A stretch of DNA of 16,586 nucleotides, taken from the NCBI GenBank assembly GCA_945787595.1, contig CALZJV010000159.1, positions 1 through 16,586 on the forward strand, written 5' to 3'. Each line of letters starts with the position of its first letter. The stretch's first letter is position 1. Made by a program: the position numbers and the translations under genes. This DNA is from an uncultured Desulfobacterales bacterium. GTDB lineage: Bacteria; Desulfobacterota; Desulfobacteria; Desulfobacterales; JAFDCJ01. The notes under the pieces were generated by a model. That model was not told where the DNA came from. It did not search any database and was given only the letters and a program-made list of their open reading frames with translations. Below, one piece after another: positions 1-7,223 of the stretch.

Positions 1-90
1 AAAAAGAGCCCCAGGAGTGCCAAGGTGGTAAAAATACTCAAAGAATACGCCCAAACCATGAAAGACGCCGGTCCTCCCTACCGGTACTAA
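1..90 (+). CDS. C-terminal end of a probable TRAP substrate-binding protein (DctP), partial
   Basis: Frame 1 is open from the window edge and encodes 29 residues before a TAA at 88-90. The peptide is basic and helical, with VVKILKEYAQTMKDAG followed by PPYRY. This resembles the terminal helix of periplasmic TRAP solute-binding proteins. The main support is position: DctQ and DctM genes follow on the same strand and DctP normally precedes them. The 294-base gap before dctQ is longer than usual for this operon. No catalytic or binding motif is visible in so short a piece, so the family call is inference. Confidence 0.4.
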   Translation, partial: KKSPRSAKVVKILKEYAQTMKDAGPPYRY

Positions 91-384
91 TGAATTGGGC
101 ATCAAGCGTTTATTATAGCATAGCGGTGGCCTTCCCTGGCTGCAAAGTAAAACCGGCTAGGGGAGGTAAACCTCTAAAACCCCGAATTAATACTTCATTG
201 AGCGATTTGTTACCAAGAGATGTGCCGAGATATTGATGCTTAAGGATCCACAAAAACCCTAGATCCATATTTGGCGGATTTAGGATTGTGCGCGAATCAC
301 TGCTGCATAATGGATTCAGTGCAGATCTTGTAATGAATCGCTCGATTCAATTATGGATAAAGGTACCAAAGAAAAGGGGCAAAG
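91..384 (+). other. Intergenic region before dctQ
   Basis: No coding potential is visible. The stretch contains a small G-rich/C-rich hairpin (GAGG-TAAA-CCTC, around 163-174) and the 8-base element GAGCGATT near 198, which recurs in inverted form as AATCGCTC near 337. Neither is followed by a T-run, so I do not call a terminator. A ribosome binding site (AAGGGG, about 374-379) precedes the dctQ ATG at 385. Confidence 0.4.
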
Positions 385-894
385 ATGCCTAAGGCAGTAA
401 AGATTTTCGTAAAGGCTATTGATGCAACGAACAGGGTGGTAGGCAAGTTCTCCATGTATTTGGTCTTCGGTATGATCGGGATCCTGCTATACGAGCCTAT
501 TGCCAGAAACCTCTTCGATAAGTCAAGCATATGGGCGGTTGAGATGGCACAGTTCACCATGGCCGCTTATTACCTGCTTGGCGGTGGGTTCTCCATGATG
601 CTCAAAGGGCATGTTAGAATGGATCTGCTCTATGGTCGCTGGTCGGACAAGAAAAAAGCTGCGGTTGACGCTTGTACCTGTCTCTTTCTGATCTTCTATC
701 TGGTGTTTCTCCTCTACGGCGCCTATTCCAGCATTGAATACGCTGTCATGTACGGGCAAAAAAATCGATCTGCATGGGCACCCTATATGGCTCCCATCAA
801 AATTATAATGGGAACCGGCGTCCTGCTGATGCTGTTGCAGGCGATCTCGACATTTTTCAAGGACCTGGCAAAAGCGAGAGGGGAGAAACTATAG
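385..894 (+). CDS. dctQ: TRAP transporter small permease (DctQ family)
   Basis: This 169-residue membrane protein has the size and four-helix layout of the DctQ small permease. Hydrophobic segments lie at about residues 20-40, 50-72, 90-115 and 130-155. The region around WAVEMAQF near residues 50-57 resembles the conserved helix-2 start of DctQ proteins. DctQ forms the membrane complex with DctM and helps the sodium-driven import of carboxylate or similar solutes delivered by the periplasmic DctP. The ATG at 385 is preceded by AAGGGG at good spacing. The stop is one base before the DctM start, so the two genes are almost certainly cotranscribed and translationally coupled. Substrate cannot be predicted. 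Confidence 0.88.
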   Translation: MPKAVKIFVKAIDATNRVVGKFSMYLVFGMIGILLYEPIARNLFDKSSIWAVEMAQFTMAAYYLLGGGFSMMLKGHVRMDLLYGRWSDKKKAAVDACTCLFLIFYLVFLLYGAYSSIEYAVMYGQKNRSAWAPYMAPIKIIMGTGVLLMLLQAISTFFKDLAKARGEKL

Positions 895-895
895 C

Positions 896-2200
896 ATGAG
901 TTATGAACTGATTGCGATTCTGATATTTTCTTCGATGATGCTAATGCTGCTCACCGGGCAGCGTGTCTTTGGTGCCATCGGTGGGGTCGCCACTCTTTTC
1001 GCTCTATTGCTTTGGGGCAAAGGTGCTGCCGAGATGCCCTTTAACGCGGCTTTTGCCTTATTGAACTGGTACCCCTTACTGACCCTGCCGTTATTCATCT
1101 ATATGGGCTATATGTTTTCGGAATCCGGCATCGCCAGCGACCTCTATAGAATGTTCCATGTCTGGATGGGATCGGTCAGCGGTGGGCTGGCCCTCGGCAC
1201 CATGGGGCTGATGGTCGCCGTATCCGCCATGAATGGTCTGAGTGTGGCTGGTATGGCCATTGGCGCGAGCCTCGCTTTGCCGGAAATGCTGAAGCGAAAT
1301 TATGACAAGGTCATGGTTACCGGTGTTATCCAGGCGGGCAGCTCATTGGGGATTATGGTCCCGCCCAGTGTGGTGCTGGTCCTTTACGGCATGATCGCGA
1401 GGCAACCCGTCGGCCAACTATGGCTGGCCGGTGTTTTTCCCGGCTTTCTTTTGGCGGGCCTGTTTATGGCATATATCTATATCAGATGCAGACTTCAGCC
1501 CCAACTGGGCCCCACATTATCGAGGGAAGAGTTGGAGACAATAACCTGGAGCCAGAAGTTGCGATTGCTCAGGGCCGGGATCGTTCCCCTGGTCATTATT
1601 TTTTCAATGACAGGACTTTTTCTGATGGGGATCACCAGTCTCGTTCAATGTTCGGCAGCCGGTGCGACCGCAACGACCCTTGCCGCTCTCATCAAAGGCC
1701 GGTTAAACCGGCGGGTACTGGATGAGACATTAAAGAATACGCTGAGCGTCAGCTGTATGTTCATGTGGGTGATTCTGGCAGCCCTCTGCTTTGGTGCCGT
1801 TTTTGACGGTCTTGGTGCCGTGCATGCGATCAAGTCTCTCTTTATCGAAAGGTGGGGGCTCAGTCCGCTTGGCGTGCTCGTGATGATGCAGTTGTCCTAC
1901 ATCCTGATGGGCATGTTTTTGGACGATACGGCCATGTTGATCATTGTGGCGCCGCTGTATGTGCCCCTGGTCATCAGTTTGGGCTACAACCCGATCTGGT
2001 ACGGTGTTCTCTATACCATCACCTGCCAAATTGCTTACATGACGCCTCCCTTCGGCTATAACCTGTTTCTGATGAAGGCCATGGCGCCCAAAGAGGTATC
2101 GCTGGCGGATATCTACCGCTCGATCATACCCTTTGTACTGGTCATGTTGGTAGGTTTAGGCATCGTCATGCTGTTTCCCGGGATTGCTCTGCCAGATTGA
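896..2200 (+). CDS. dctM: TRAP transporter large permease (DctM family)
   Basis: The product is 434 residues, the normal DctM length, and is hydrophobic throughout with about 12 membrane segments. Family signatures include LPLFIYMGYMFSESGIA near residues 63-79, AGSSLGIMVPPSVVLVLYG near residues 146-164, and TPPFGYNLFLMKA near residues 385-397. DctM is the sodium-coupled transport subunit of TRAP systems in the inner membrane. The gene starts one base after dctQ ends, with GAGGGGAG just upstream inside dctQ. Its TGA stop at 2198-2200 follows a normal C-terminus, which shows that TGA terminates translation here. Confidence 0.93.
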   Translation: MSYELIAILIFSSMMLMLLTGQRVFGAIGGVATLFALLLWGKGAAEMPFNAAFALLNWYPLLTLPLFIYMGYMFSESGIASDLYRMFHVWMGSVSGGLALGTMGLMVAVSAMNGLSVAGMAIGASLALPEMLKRNYDKVMVTGVIQAGSSLGIMVPPSVVLVLYGMIARQPVGQLWLAGVFPGFLLAGLFMAYIYIRCRLQPQLGPTLSREELETITWSQKLRLLRAGIVPLVIIFSMTGLFLMGITSLVQCSAAGATATTLAALIKGRLNRRVLDETLKNTLSVSCMFMWVILAALCFGAVFDGLGAVHAIKSLFIERWGLSPLGVLVMMQLSYILMGMFLDDTAMLIIVAPLYVPLVISLGYNPIWYGVLYTITCQIAYMTPPFGYNLFLMKAMAPKEVSLADIYRSIIPFVLVMLVGLGIVMLFPGIALPD

Positions 2201-2388
2201 ATATTTTAGCCTGCGGCTCATAGATCCTGCGGCTCGGAGAGGAATGCTATCGATTTAAATTGAAAAGACAGAGCGAAGCCTCCGGCTCGTAGGGGATTTA
2301 GCGCCTACGCCTCGGAGAGCGATACGACAAATCTTCAATCTTCAATCGTCAATATTCAATTCCGGCTTGTCCGGGTTGGGTTATTAAA
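2201..2388 (+). repeat. Repeat-rich spacer with short direct repeats and TTCAAT heptads
   Basis: The spacer between dctM and the stress-protein gene is built of short repeats. CCTGCGGCTC occurs at 2210-2219 and 2226-2235, with a variant near 2279. CTCGGAGAG occurs at 2233-2241 and 2311-2319. Four tandem heptads (CTTCAAT, CTTCAAT, CGTCAAT, ATTCAAT) run from 2333 to 2360. There is no coding potential. Similar heptad tracts are, as far as I recall, dispersed between genes in related sulfate reducers. Function is unknown. Confidence 0.6.
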
Positions 2389-2907
2389 ATGAAACTATCC
2401 AACATCCAGATCAAAAAAATCCTTTATGCAACCGACTTGTCGGAAAGCGCTGCTCATGCCTTTTCCTATGCCGTCAGCCTTGCCAACGCTTATGGTGCCG
2501 GCATTACGATCCTGCATGTGCTTGCCGAATTCCCCGGGGAAGAATTTATCGCGAATATGATCAATGCCGACACCTGGGAAGAGATCAAAAACCGCCATTA
2601 TTCCGAAGCCCGGGATCAGTTGATCGGCAAGAAAAGGAATCATGTCGCCATCAAGGAAGTTCTCGAGGCCTTTTCCGAAGAAGCCCAGGCCGATGGCGAA
2701 GATCAAACCTTTGTCACCGACGAAGTTTTAATCAAAACCGGAACGCCTGCCGAAGTAATAGCTAAAACCGCACAGGAACAAAATTGTGATCTCATCGTCA
2801 TGGGCACCCACGGCCACGGCAGCATTGCCGATATCTTCGTCGGCAGCACCGCCAAGTGGGTGATCAAACACTCCCCGACCCCGGTACTGGTTATTCGATT
2901 GCCCTGA
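2389..2907 (+). CDS. Universal stress protein, UspA family
   Basis: The 172-residue product has the Usp fold signature. The N-terminal strand (KILYATDLSES, about 10-20) carries the Asp typical of the nucleotide site. The C-terminal ATP-binding motif G-x2-G-x9-G-S is complete at residues 139-153 (G139, G142, G152, S153), followed by the usual SPTPVLVIR end. It is therefore likely an ATP-binding UspA of the cytoplasm. Length is slightly above the 140-150 of minimal Usp proteins because of an insert at about 60-110. It lies directly downstream of a TRAP transporter, like the TeaD regulator of the ectoine TRAP system, so a role in tuning that transporter is plausible but inferred. No strong ribosome binding site is visible. 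Confidence 0.92.
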   Translation: MKLSNIQIKKILYATDLSESAAHAFSYAVSLANAYGAGITILHVLAEFPGEEFIANMINADTWEEIKNRHYSEARDQLIGKKRNHVAIKEVLEAFSEEAQADGEDQTFVTDEVLIKTGTPAEVIAKTAQEQNCDLIVMGTHGHGSIADIFVGSTAKWVIKHSPTPVLVIRLP

Positions 2908-2920
2908 ACAACTATGCCAG

Positions 2921-3202
2921 ATGCAGCCGCAGCGCAAGGAGATAAAAATATCCGCCGCGGTTCGAGAATATATCACAAACATTGTTGCCGCCACCCGGAA
3001 CCATGAGAGCTTACGTTTCGGATCGAGCCCGAGGGGTTCATTAGGTTTGATGAGAGCAGCTCAAGGTCTTGCAGCTTTAAGGGGACGTAACTATGCACTT
3101 CCCGATGACATCAAAGAGCGGTTAGTGCCTGTGCTAGCTCATCGCATCATTTTAGGTGAGGAATCAGAACTCAGCGGGGGAAACCCTGAACATATCCTTT
3201 AA
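2921..3202 (+). pseudogene. MoxR-type AAA+ ATPase, C-terminal remnant
   Basis: The 93-residue reading frame matches only the C-terminal lid region of MoxR ATPases. Recognisable parts are ISAAVREYITNIVAATRNHE, the sensor-2 region with GSSPRGSLGLMRAAQ, and YALPDDIKERLVPVLAHRI. A full MoxR protein is about 310-340 residues with Walker A and B motifs; neither is present, and the usp gene occupies the sequence immediately upstream. No ribosome binding site precedes the ATG at 2921, and the recognisable homology begins a few codons after it. I read this as a 5'-deleted fossil, left by a deletion or recombination that joined usp to the moxR 3' end. Confidence 0.75.
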
Positions 3203-3926
3203 AATTAGAATTTTGCTTTTCCGCGAGTTACCTGACTAAACGAGAGATCTCGTCAACATTGAGCCTGATGGTGCGACAAAAATCCTAGCAAAAGATTTTG
3301 CCTTATATTGTTTCTCTGTAAAGTTGGATACCTTGAATAATGATGACAAGATCACATCCAGACTGAACTCATCTTTTTCTATTCTCACACATTTCTTATA
3401 ACTTAATGATTTAATATGATTAACTGGGTTTTCACCCTTATGGCATAGTTATTGCGAATTTATAAATTGGAAATACGAACAAAGGAATTTTAATCCGGAA
3501 AATCTCCTGATCGAAGATAAAGCAAAGAGAATTCTCAGCAAGGCTTCGCATATTTTTTTTGGATTTAGAGATCCTTCCGGAGCACTTAAAATTTTTTTTT
3601 AATGGTTTATGCCGATTAGCCGATAATCATTTGGGAGTTTAAATAACGCCGAATTAAAAACAGTGTTCGTGGCAGCCAACAGCTTCTCTTTGCAAGGTGG
3701 GCCGCAGTAGCTTTAGCTTTTGAGCGATGGAAAGGTGATATTACGCAGAATATTGGATGATATGCTGCTTAATTCCTGCCGATCAGTTGTTACCATTATA
3801 AAATCGTACGGAAAATTCATCCTAGCCAAGCTTTAAAAAGAAAATATCGAGCGACCATGTTCAAAAAGATCACGGGCCGTTATCGATAGCAAATGTAGAG
3901 AGATAAGGTATAGAAAGTAGGTTTCT
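3203..3926 (+). other. Long AT-rich gene-free region
   Basis: No convincing gene is present in either strand. The stretch holds a strong sigma-54 promoter (listed separately), a GAGAATTCTC palindrome at 3527-3536, and two runs of eight or more T (3553-3560 and 3592-3600). These could mark a short untranslated transcript, but neither T-run follows a good GC-rich hairpin. The first gene downstream is the PilZ gene at 3927, with a weak ribosome binding site (AGTAGG). Confidence 0.5.
3441..3456 (+). promoter_or_regulatory. Sigma-54 (RpoN) promoter
   Basis: TGGCATAGTTATTGCG matches the -24/-12 consensus TGGCAY-N5-TTGCW closely. The invariant GG (3442-3443) and GC (3454-3455) are separated by exactly ten bases. 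Transcription would begin near 3467 on the plus strand. The PilZ gene starts about 460 bases downstream, so the promoter may drive a long leader or a separate small RNA. Upstream bases 3390-3430 are AT-rich and could hold enhancer-protein sites, but no clear dyad was recognised. Confidence 0.7.
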
Positions 3927-4319
3927 ATGAGCGAGTATAAACCAGAAAGAAGAAGATATAAGCGCGTATTTTTTTCGGGCCGGGATGATTTAACCGGCAT
4001 TTTAAAACTTTCCGATAATCATGAAGAGTTTTTAACCGTCTTTGTTAAAGACTTGAGCGAAGTCGGGTTAGGGTTTGCTGTAAAAAGAGATCAAAAAGAT
4101 AAAATAATTACGGGAAGCCAATTAACACTTAAAAAAATCCAGGGATCAGAACATCTAGGATTTATAACTGATTGGAAACTGGAAGTCATATGGGTTTTAG
4201 ATTGTGATGAGCTAGAAAATGTGGGATTTGGCTGCAGGTTTCTGGATATGCCGCAGGCCGTCAGAGAAAAAATTCGCGATCATGTCAAAGCCTGGGTAAA
4301 TGGAGGCATTCGATTGTAG
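3927..4319 (+). CDS. PilZ-domain protein
   Basis: The 130-residue product is a stand-alone PilZ domain, the common c-di-GMP receptor. The N-terminal RxxxR motif is present (R9 to R13), and the second motif D-x-S-x-x-G is complete at residues 42-47 (D42, S44, G47). The C-terminal strand carries VGFGCRFLDM at about 100-109, as in many PilZ proteins. All ligand-contact residues are therefore present and c-di-GMP binding is likely. It would act as a cytosolic effector of motility, adhesion or secretion. It precedes a DUF4388-TPR-receiver gene and a DUF5658 gene, two families often found around such signalling. The only strong promoter seen upstream is the sigma-54 site near 3450. Confidence 0.87.
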   Translation: MSEYKPERRRYKRVFFSGRDDLTGILKLSDNHEEFLTVFVKDLSEVGLGFAVKRDQKDKIITGSQLTLKKIQGSEHLGFITDWKLEVIWVLDCDELENVGFGCRFLDMPQAVREKIRDHVKAWVNGGIRL

Positions 4320-4442
4320 ATTTGCCTTTTAAATTTGCTTACAAATTCTGCCAATAATTTTCATATAGTTGTCGGCGATCTAAGTAATGTAATTGCCGAA
4401 TTAATAATTGTATGATGAATTGGCAATAGACCGATAAAAAAA

Positions 4443-5694
4443 ATGGAAAAAATCGAGCAAATATCAGATAAAAAATTAACGGGATTTATGCACGGTTTTA
4501 CTCTACCCAACTTTTTACAATATGTAGAAATGGAGGAGAAGGCCTGTACGCTCAGGATAATCTCGAAAGGAAGGAGCGGTTATCTCTATTTCCAAAAAGG
4601 CGCTTTGATTAATGCGGAGCTTAAAGGTTTCAAAGGTCAAGAAGCAGCAATAAAGATACTGCACTTGGAGGATGCCGAAATAGAGGTTCAAGACGCCAAC
4701 CCGGACTGCAAACGCGAAATACATTGTTCATTATCAGCTCTATTGCTGGAAGCAGCCCGGATCCAAGATGAAAGAGATTCTGCCCCCGATGAGGAAAAGG
4801 ATCTCGCTAAAGCTATTCAAGAGGTGGAGGGCCTCCGTTTTCAGGAAGCTATTATTCTTTTAGCCAAATTCTTAAAGACTTATCCTAAAAACTACCAGGG
4901 CTGGCTGTGGTCTTCACGCTGCACCGGCCGCCTGAAGACTGTTGAAGCCGCTCTCAACAATGCATTGCAAATTGCGCCCGACAACCCTGAAGTACGCGAG
5001 GAAATCAAAAAGTTTCAGCATGCGAAGAAAAGTGTCGGAGACGGGCGGGTCCGGCGTTGTCCCTTCTGCTGGTCCCCATTGGATCGTAAAGCTTTCCAGT
5101 GTCATTTCTGCAGAGCACATTTATTTATTTCCAACGAGCCGGTCAAACCTTCTATGCGGGACATAAACAAAAAGATATTAACCGAAGCCATGTTCGTGCC
5201 ACTGGAGAGAATATTAATGCCTTATATTATTTGGGAATCGCTCATTACAATCTCAATCATTATGAGGAAGCCCTCGATCTGCTACATAAAGCCGTTAAAT
5301 TGGTTCCGGAGGAAAAAGTTTTTTCAGATCAGCTTAATATATTATTAAGTTATATTGCATCAATGGCCAATGTGCATGAAAACGATAGTTCTTCAGTGCG
5401 GAAAGATTTGAATCTTACCGCCTCGAAAGCAGCGGTTGATAATCATAAAAAAGTTCTTGTGGTTGAGGATAGCCCACAACAAGAAAGGTGATAACTTTAA
5501 CTCTAAACCAGAAAGATCTTCTTACAAAAGACGCCAATCATTTGCTCTTGGTGCCTTACATGGACAAATCAGGGATTGATTTTTGCCAGGATCACGTTTT
5601 GACCTGGATTGATCTTTCGAGAAAAGCTCACATCAATGCGCCTTGGATTTTAATCACTATTCAAGCTTTGAGCAGAATTTTCGGAACAGGGTGA
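4443..5694 (+). pseudogene. DUF4388 (PATAN)-TPR-zinc-ribbon-receiver protein gene, broken by two frameshifts
   Basis: The first frame (4443-5348) encodes an N-terminal DUF4388 domain (about residues 10-105, with GYLYFQKGALINAE), TPR-like helices (about 120-190) and a zinc ribbon with C206, C209, C220 and C223. Homology then leaves that frame near 5188-5200. It continues in the -1 frame with a clear TPR (ALYYLGIAHYNL and EEALDLLHKAVKLVP) and the start of a receiver domain (KKVLVVEDSP). A second -1 shift at about 5475-5490 restores RKVITLTLNQKD, the first receiver helix. Beyond about 5520 the receiver decays, and the frame ends at 5694 without phospho-acceptor Asp or Lys motifs. Each shift fits a one-base deletion. 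The protein would have been a cytosolic signalling scaffold. Sequencing error is possible, but the lost receiver core favours true decay. Confidence 0.75.
5654..5671 (+). repeat. 18-bp direct repeat, left copy
   Basis: TCACTATTCAAGCTTTGA at 5654-5671 is repeated exactly at 6518-6535 in the same orientation. The two copies flank the DUF5658 gene and its promoter region. Eighteen identical bases in 864 are very unlikely by chance. They suggest recombination or insertion of a gene-bearing segment. No transposase or terminal inverted repeat accompanies it. Confidence 0.8.
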
Positions 5695-6242
5695 TGGTTG
5701 GGCGTATCCATTCGGCAGACAATTTGTGTGTCCGTCAGCATTTTGGGAGGCAACTTGAGGTCAGGGCTAGATGCGACATTAGAAACGAGATACAGCTGCA
5801 TTACAACGACTGCTAGATAAAAAACAGCCATGGCATATAGCACTGAACGCGTGCTCTTTATGATTCGAAGAACGATATTTCCGAACATTAACAGACAAAT
5901 TGCCGGTATGATGGTTAATAAATATTTGGCGATGAAAAACGTGTAAGGTCCAAACTTAAGAAAATATGCCATAACGGGGTTAATTTCATAAGCCCCTTGA
6001 TCCAGTAAACGTAGCGTTAACAATGCATCAATGACACACAGAAAAAGAATAGACACAATAATAAAAAAAAGCCCCGGACTGTAATGGTCAACGAAAAAAT
6101 ATCTTCTGGTATCCTCCTGGCGACGTATTGTTTCTCTCCTGCCACCAATTAATAATGATTTGATAGTCAACCCACTTCTGCTTCGTCGATCTTTTCCTGA
6201 TCGATTAATGATACCAATAGTATTTTGCTCAGTCATTTCCAT
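5661..6242 (-). CDS. DUF5658 family membrane protein
   Basis: The 193-residue product has a charged, Arg-rich N-terminus (residues 1-45, with DRRSR and GGRRE repeats), followed by four hydrophobic helices at about 55-75, 95-118, 120-137 and 140-157. The segment DALLTLRLLDQGAYEINPVM, with the conserved Asn-Pro, is characteristic of DUF5658. The function of this family is unknown; it is often seen near c-di-GMP and surface-signalling genes. Start is ATG 6242 with AGGAA upstream; ATG 6236 is an alternative. The last residues and stop lie inside one copy of an 18-bp direct repeat and overlap the decayed receiver frame. The original C-terminus may therefore have been replaced. Confidence 0.75.
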   Translation of the reverse strand: MEMTEQNTIGIINRSGKDRRSRSGLTIKSLLIGGRRETIRRQEDTRRYFFVDHYSPGLFFIIVSILFLCVIDALLTLRLLDQGAYEINPVMAYFLKFGPYTFFIAKYLLTIIPAICLLMFGNIVLRIIKSTRSVLYAMAVFYLAVVVMQLYLVSNVASSPDLKLPPKMLTDTQIVCRMDTPNHHPVPKILLKA

Positions 6243-6517
6243 ATTAATCTGATTCCTAAATCAAACCACAGCAGGTAGGATTATTTAAGACAGAGCTGAT
6301 GATAGCCTGCCTTAAATCCAGAAATTTCTCATTTATCAAATTATTGATTAAGCAATAATCGTGCTAAGCCGTATTTTTTTTACAAGATATATTAAATCCT
6401 TTTTATAACAATTAGTTATATTCTGGAGAACAATCAAATCTTATGATGGTTGTGGAAATACGTAGTTAAATATTATGTAATTTATTTCACAGTCAATCTG
6501 ATTGATCCAACCCATCT

Positions 6518-6535
6518 TCACTATTCAAGCTTTGA
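6518..6535 (+). repeat. 18-bp direct repeat, right copy
   Basis: This is the right partner of the repeat at 5654-5671. The flanking bases on both sides differ between the copies, so the identity ends sharply. It sits about 46 bases from the remnant of a surface-antigen gene on the minus strand. Confidence 0.8.
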
Positions 6536-6581
6536 ACCGAAAGCGCAGCCGTTGAGGTGTTGAGAATTCTTAAGATTAGCC

Positions 6582-6638
6582 TCAGATTTGCCAATTTCCA
6601 TCGGGCTGACGGCAGGCGGTCCCATATGCTTGATTCCA
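6582..6638 (-). pseudogene. Remnant of a 17-kDa surface-antigen-like protein, C-terminus
   Basis: Reading the minus strand from 6638 to 6582 gives WNQAYGTACRQPDGNWQI and a stop. The AYGTACRQPDGxWxI pattern is the typical C-terminal end of the RT0821/Lpp0805-like (17-kDa surface antigen, glycine-zipper) outer membrane proteins. Immediately upstream the same frame is broken by several stops, and no glycine-zipper region is visible. Only the tail of a former gene appears to remain. The match is from memory of the family motif, so confidence is modest. Confidence 0.4.
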
Positions 6639-6733
6639 TTACAGAGATCAAAATGCCTGTTACTCAACCATTCAACCGATCATGCCGGTCCTGTAGCCTT
6701 CCTGATACTCACCCCCAATGTTATTTACCCTGA

Positions 6734-6774
6734 AACAACGCGGAATGCCGCGGGACTTCAGGTCCCGTGTTGTT
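6734..6774 (+). repeat. Three-way-junction palindromic element
   Basis: The 41 bases fold into two adjacent hairpins enclosed by a third stem. GCGG-AATG-CCGC (6740-6751) is followed directly by GGGAC-TTCAG-GTCCC (6752-6766), and AACAAC (6734-6739) pairs with GTTGTT (6769-6774). Such compact structures occur in REP/BIME-type repeats and at ends recognised by single-strand transposases. No coding frame uses it. Copy number in the genome is unknown. Confidence 0.45.
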
Positions 6775-7223
6775 CCACCGAAAGCGGATGGCAGCCGAAT
6801 ACAACTTCACCCTTGACACCTTGGTTCTGAAGACCTGCGGATTTTGCAACGATAGGGTCAATCTTCGGCATTATAGAGGCAATCCTTTTAATACATGTCA
6901 ACGATTGGTGATGTAAGGATTCCCAGGTATGATAGACGAATTTAGTGGATAATGAAAACGACCGTTCAGGCGCCTATTGACGGGTGACATCATGACTTGT
7001 GACGGTTTGGCAGGCCATCAATAAATAGCTTGAAGGTGCATAATTTGACCGCTAAGATCATATCCGGTTTTTATATGGGCTTTTTTAGCATATAAGACGA
7101 ATGCTGTTTACCGGCTACTGGATACCAGGCTACGGAATCTTTCGATTTTGGATTGAATAATCGTAAATATATCTTTTAAGATAACCCTGAAACTGTTAAC
7201 GCCAGCTAGAAAGGAGATGGATC

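Larger units (their letters stand above)
6243..7223 (+). other. Gene-poor region with gene debris and structured repeats
   Basis: No intact gene is recognisable over about 980 bases. The first 300 bases are AT-rich and must contain the promoter of the minus-strand DUF5658 gene. The rest holds the right direct-repeat copy (6518), a surface-antigen remnant (6582-6638, minus), a folded three-way-junction element (6734-6774), and two dyads near the DUF3179 gene: TTATATG/CATATAA arms at 7071-7077 and 7089-7095, and TATCTT/AAGATA arms at 7170-7183. The open frames that can be drawn here lack family resemblance and ribosome binding sites. Confidence 0.5.

Noticed and set aside
3553..3600. Intrinsic terminators at the two T-runs
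   Set aside because: No GC-rich stem lies directly before either T-run; GGAT/ATCC at 3561-3574 is short and 17 bases away.
3480..3760. c-di-GMP riboswitch ahead of the PilZ gene
   Set aside because: Looked for because of context, but the conserved core segments of the GEMM class were not found.
6588..6830. 80-codon plus-strand frame
   Set aside because: It runs opposite to a recognisable minus-strand remnant and across the three-way-junction element; composition is not protein-like.
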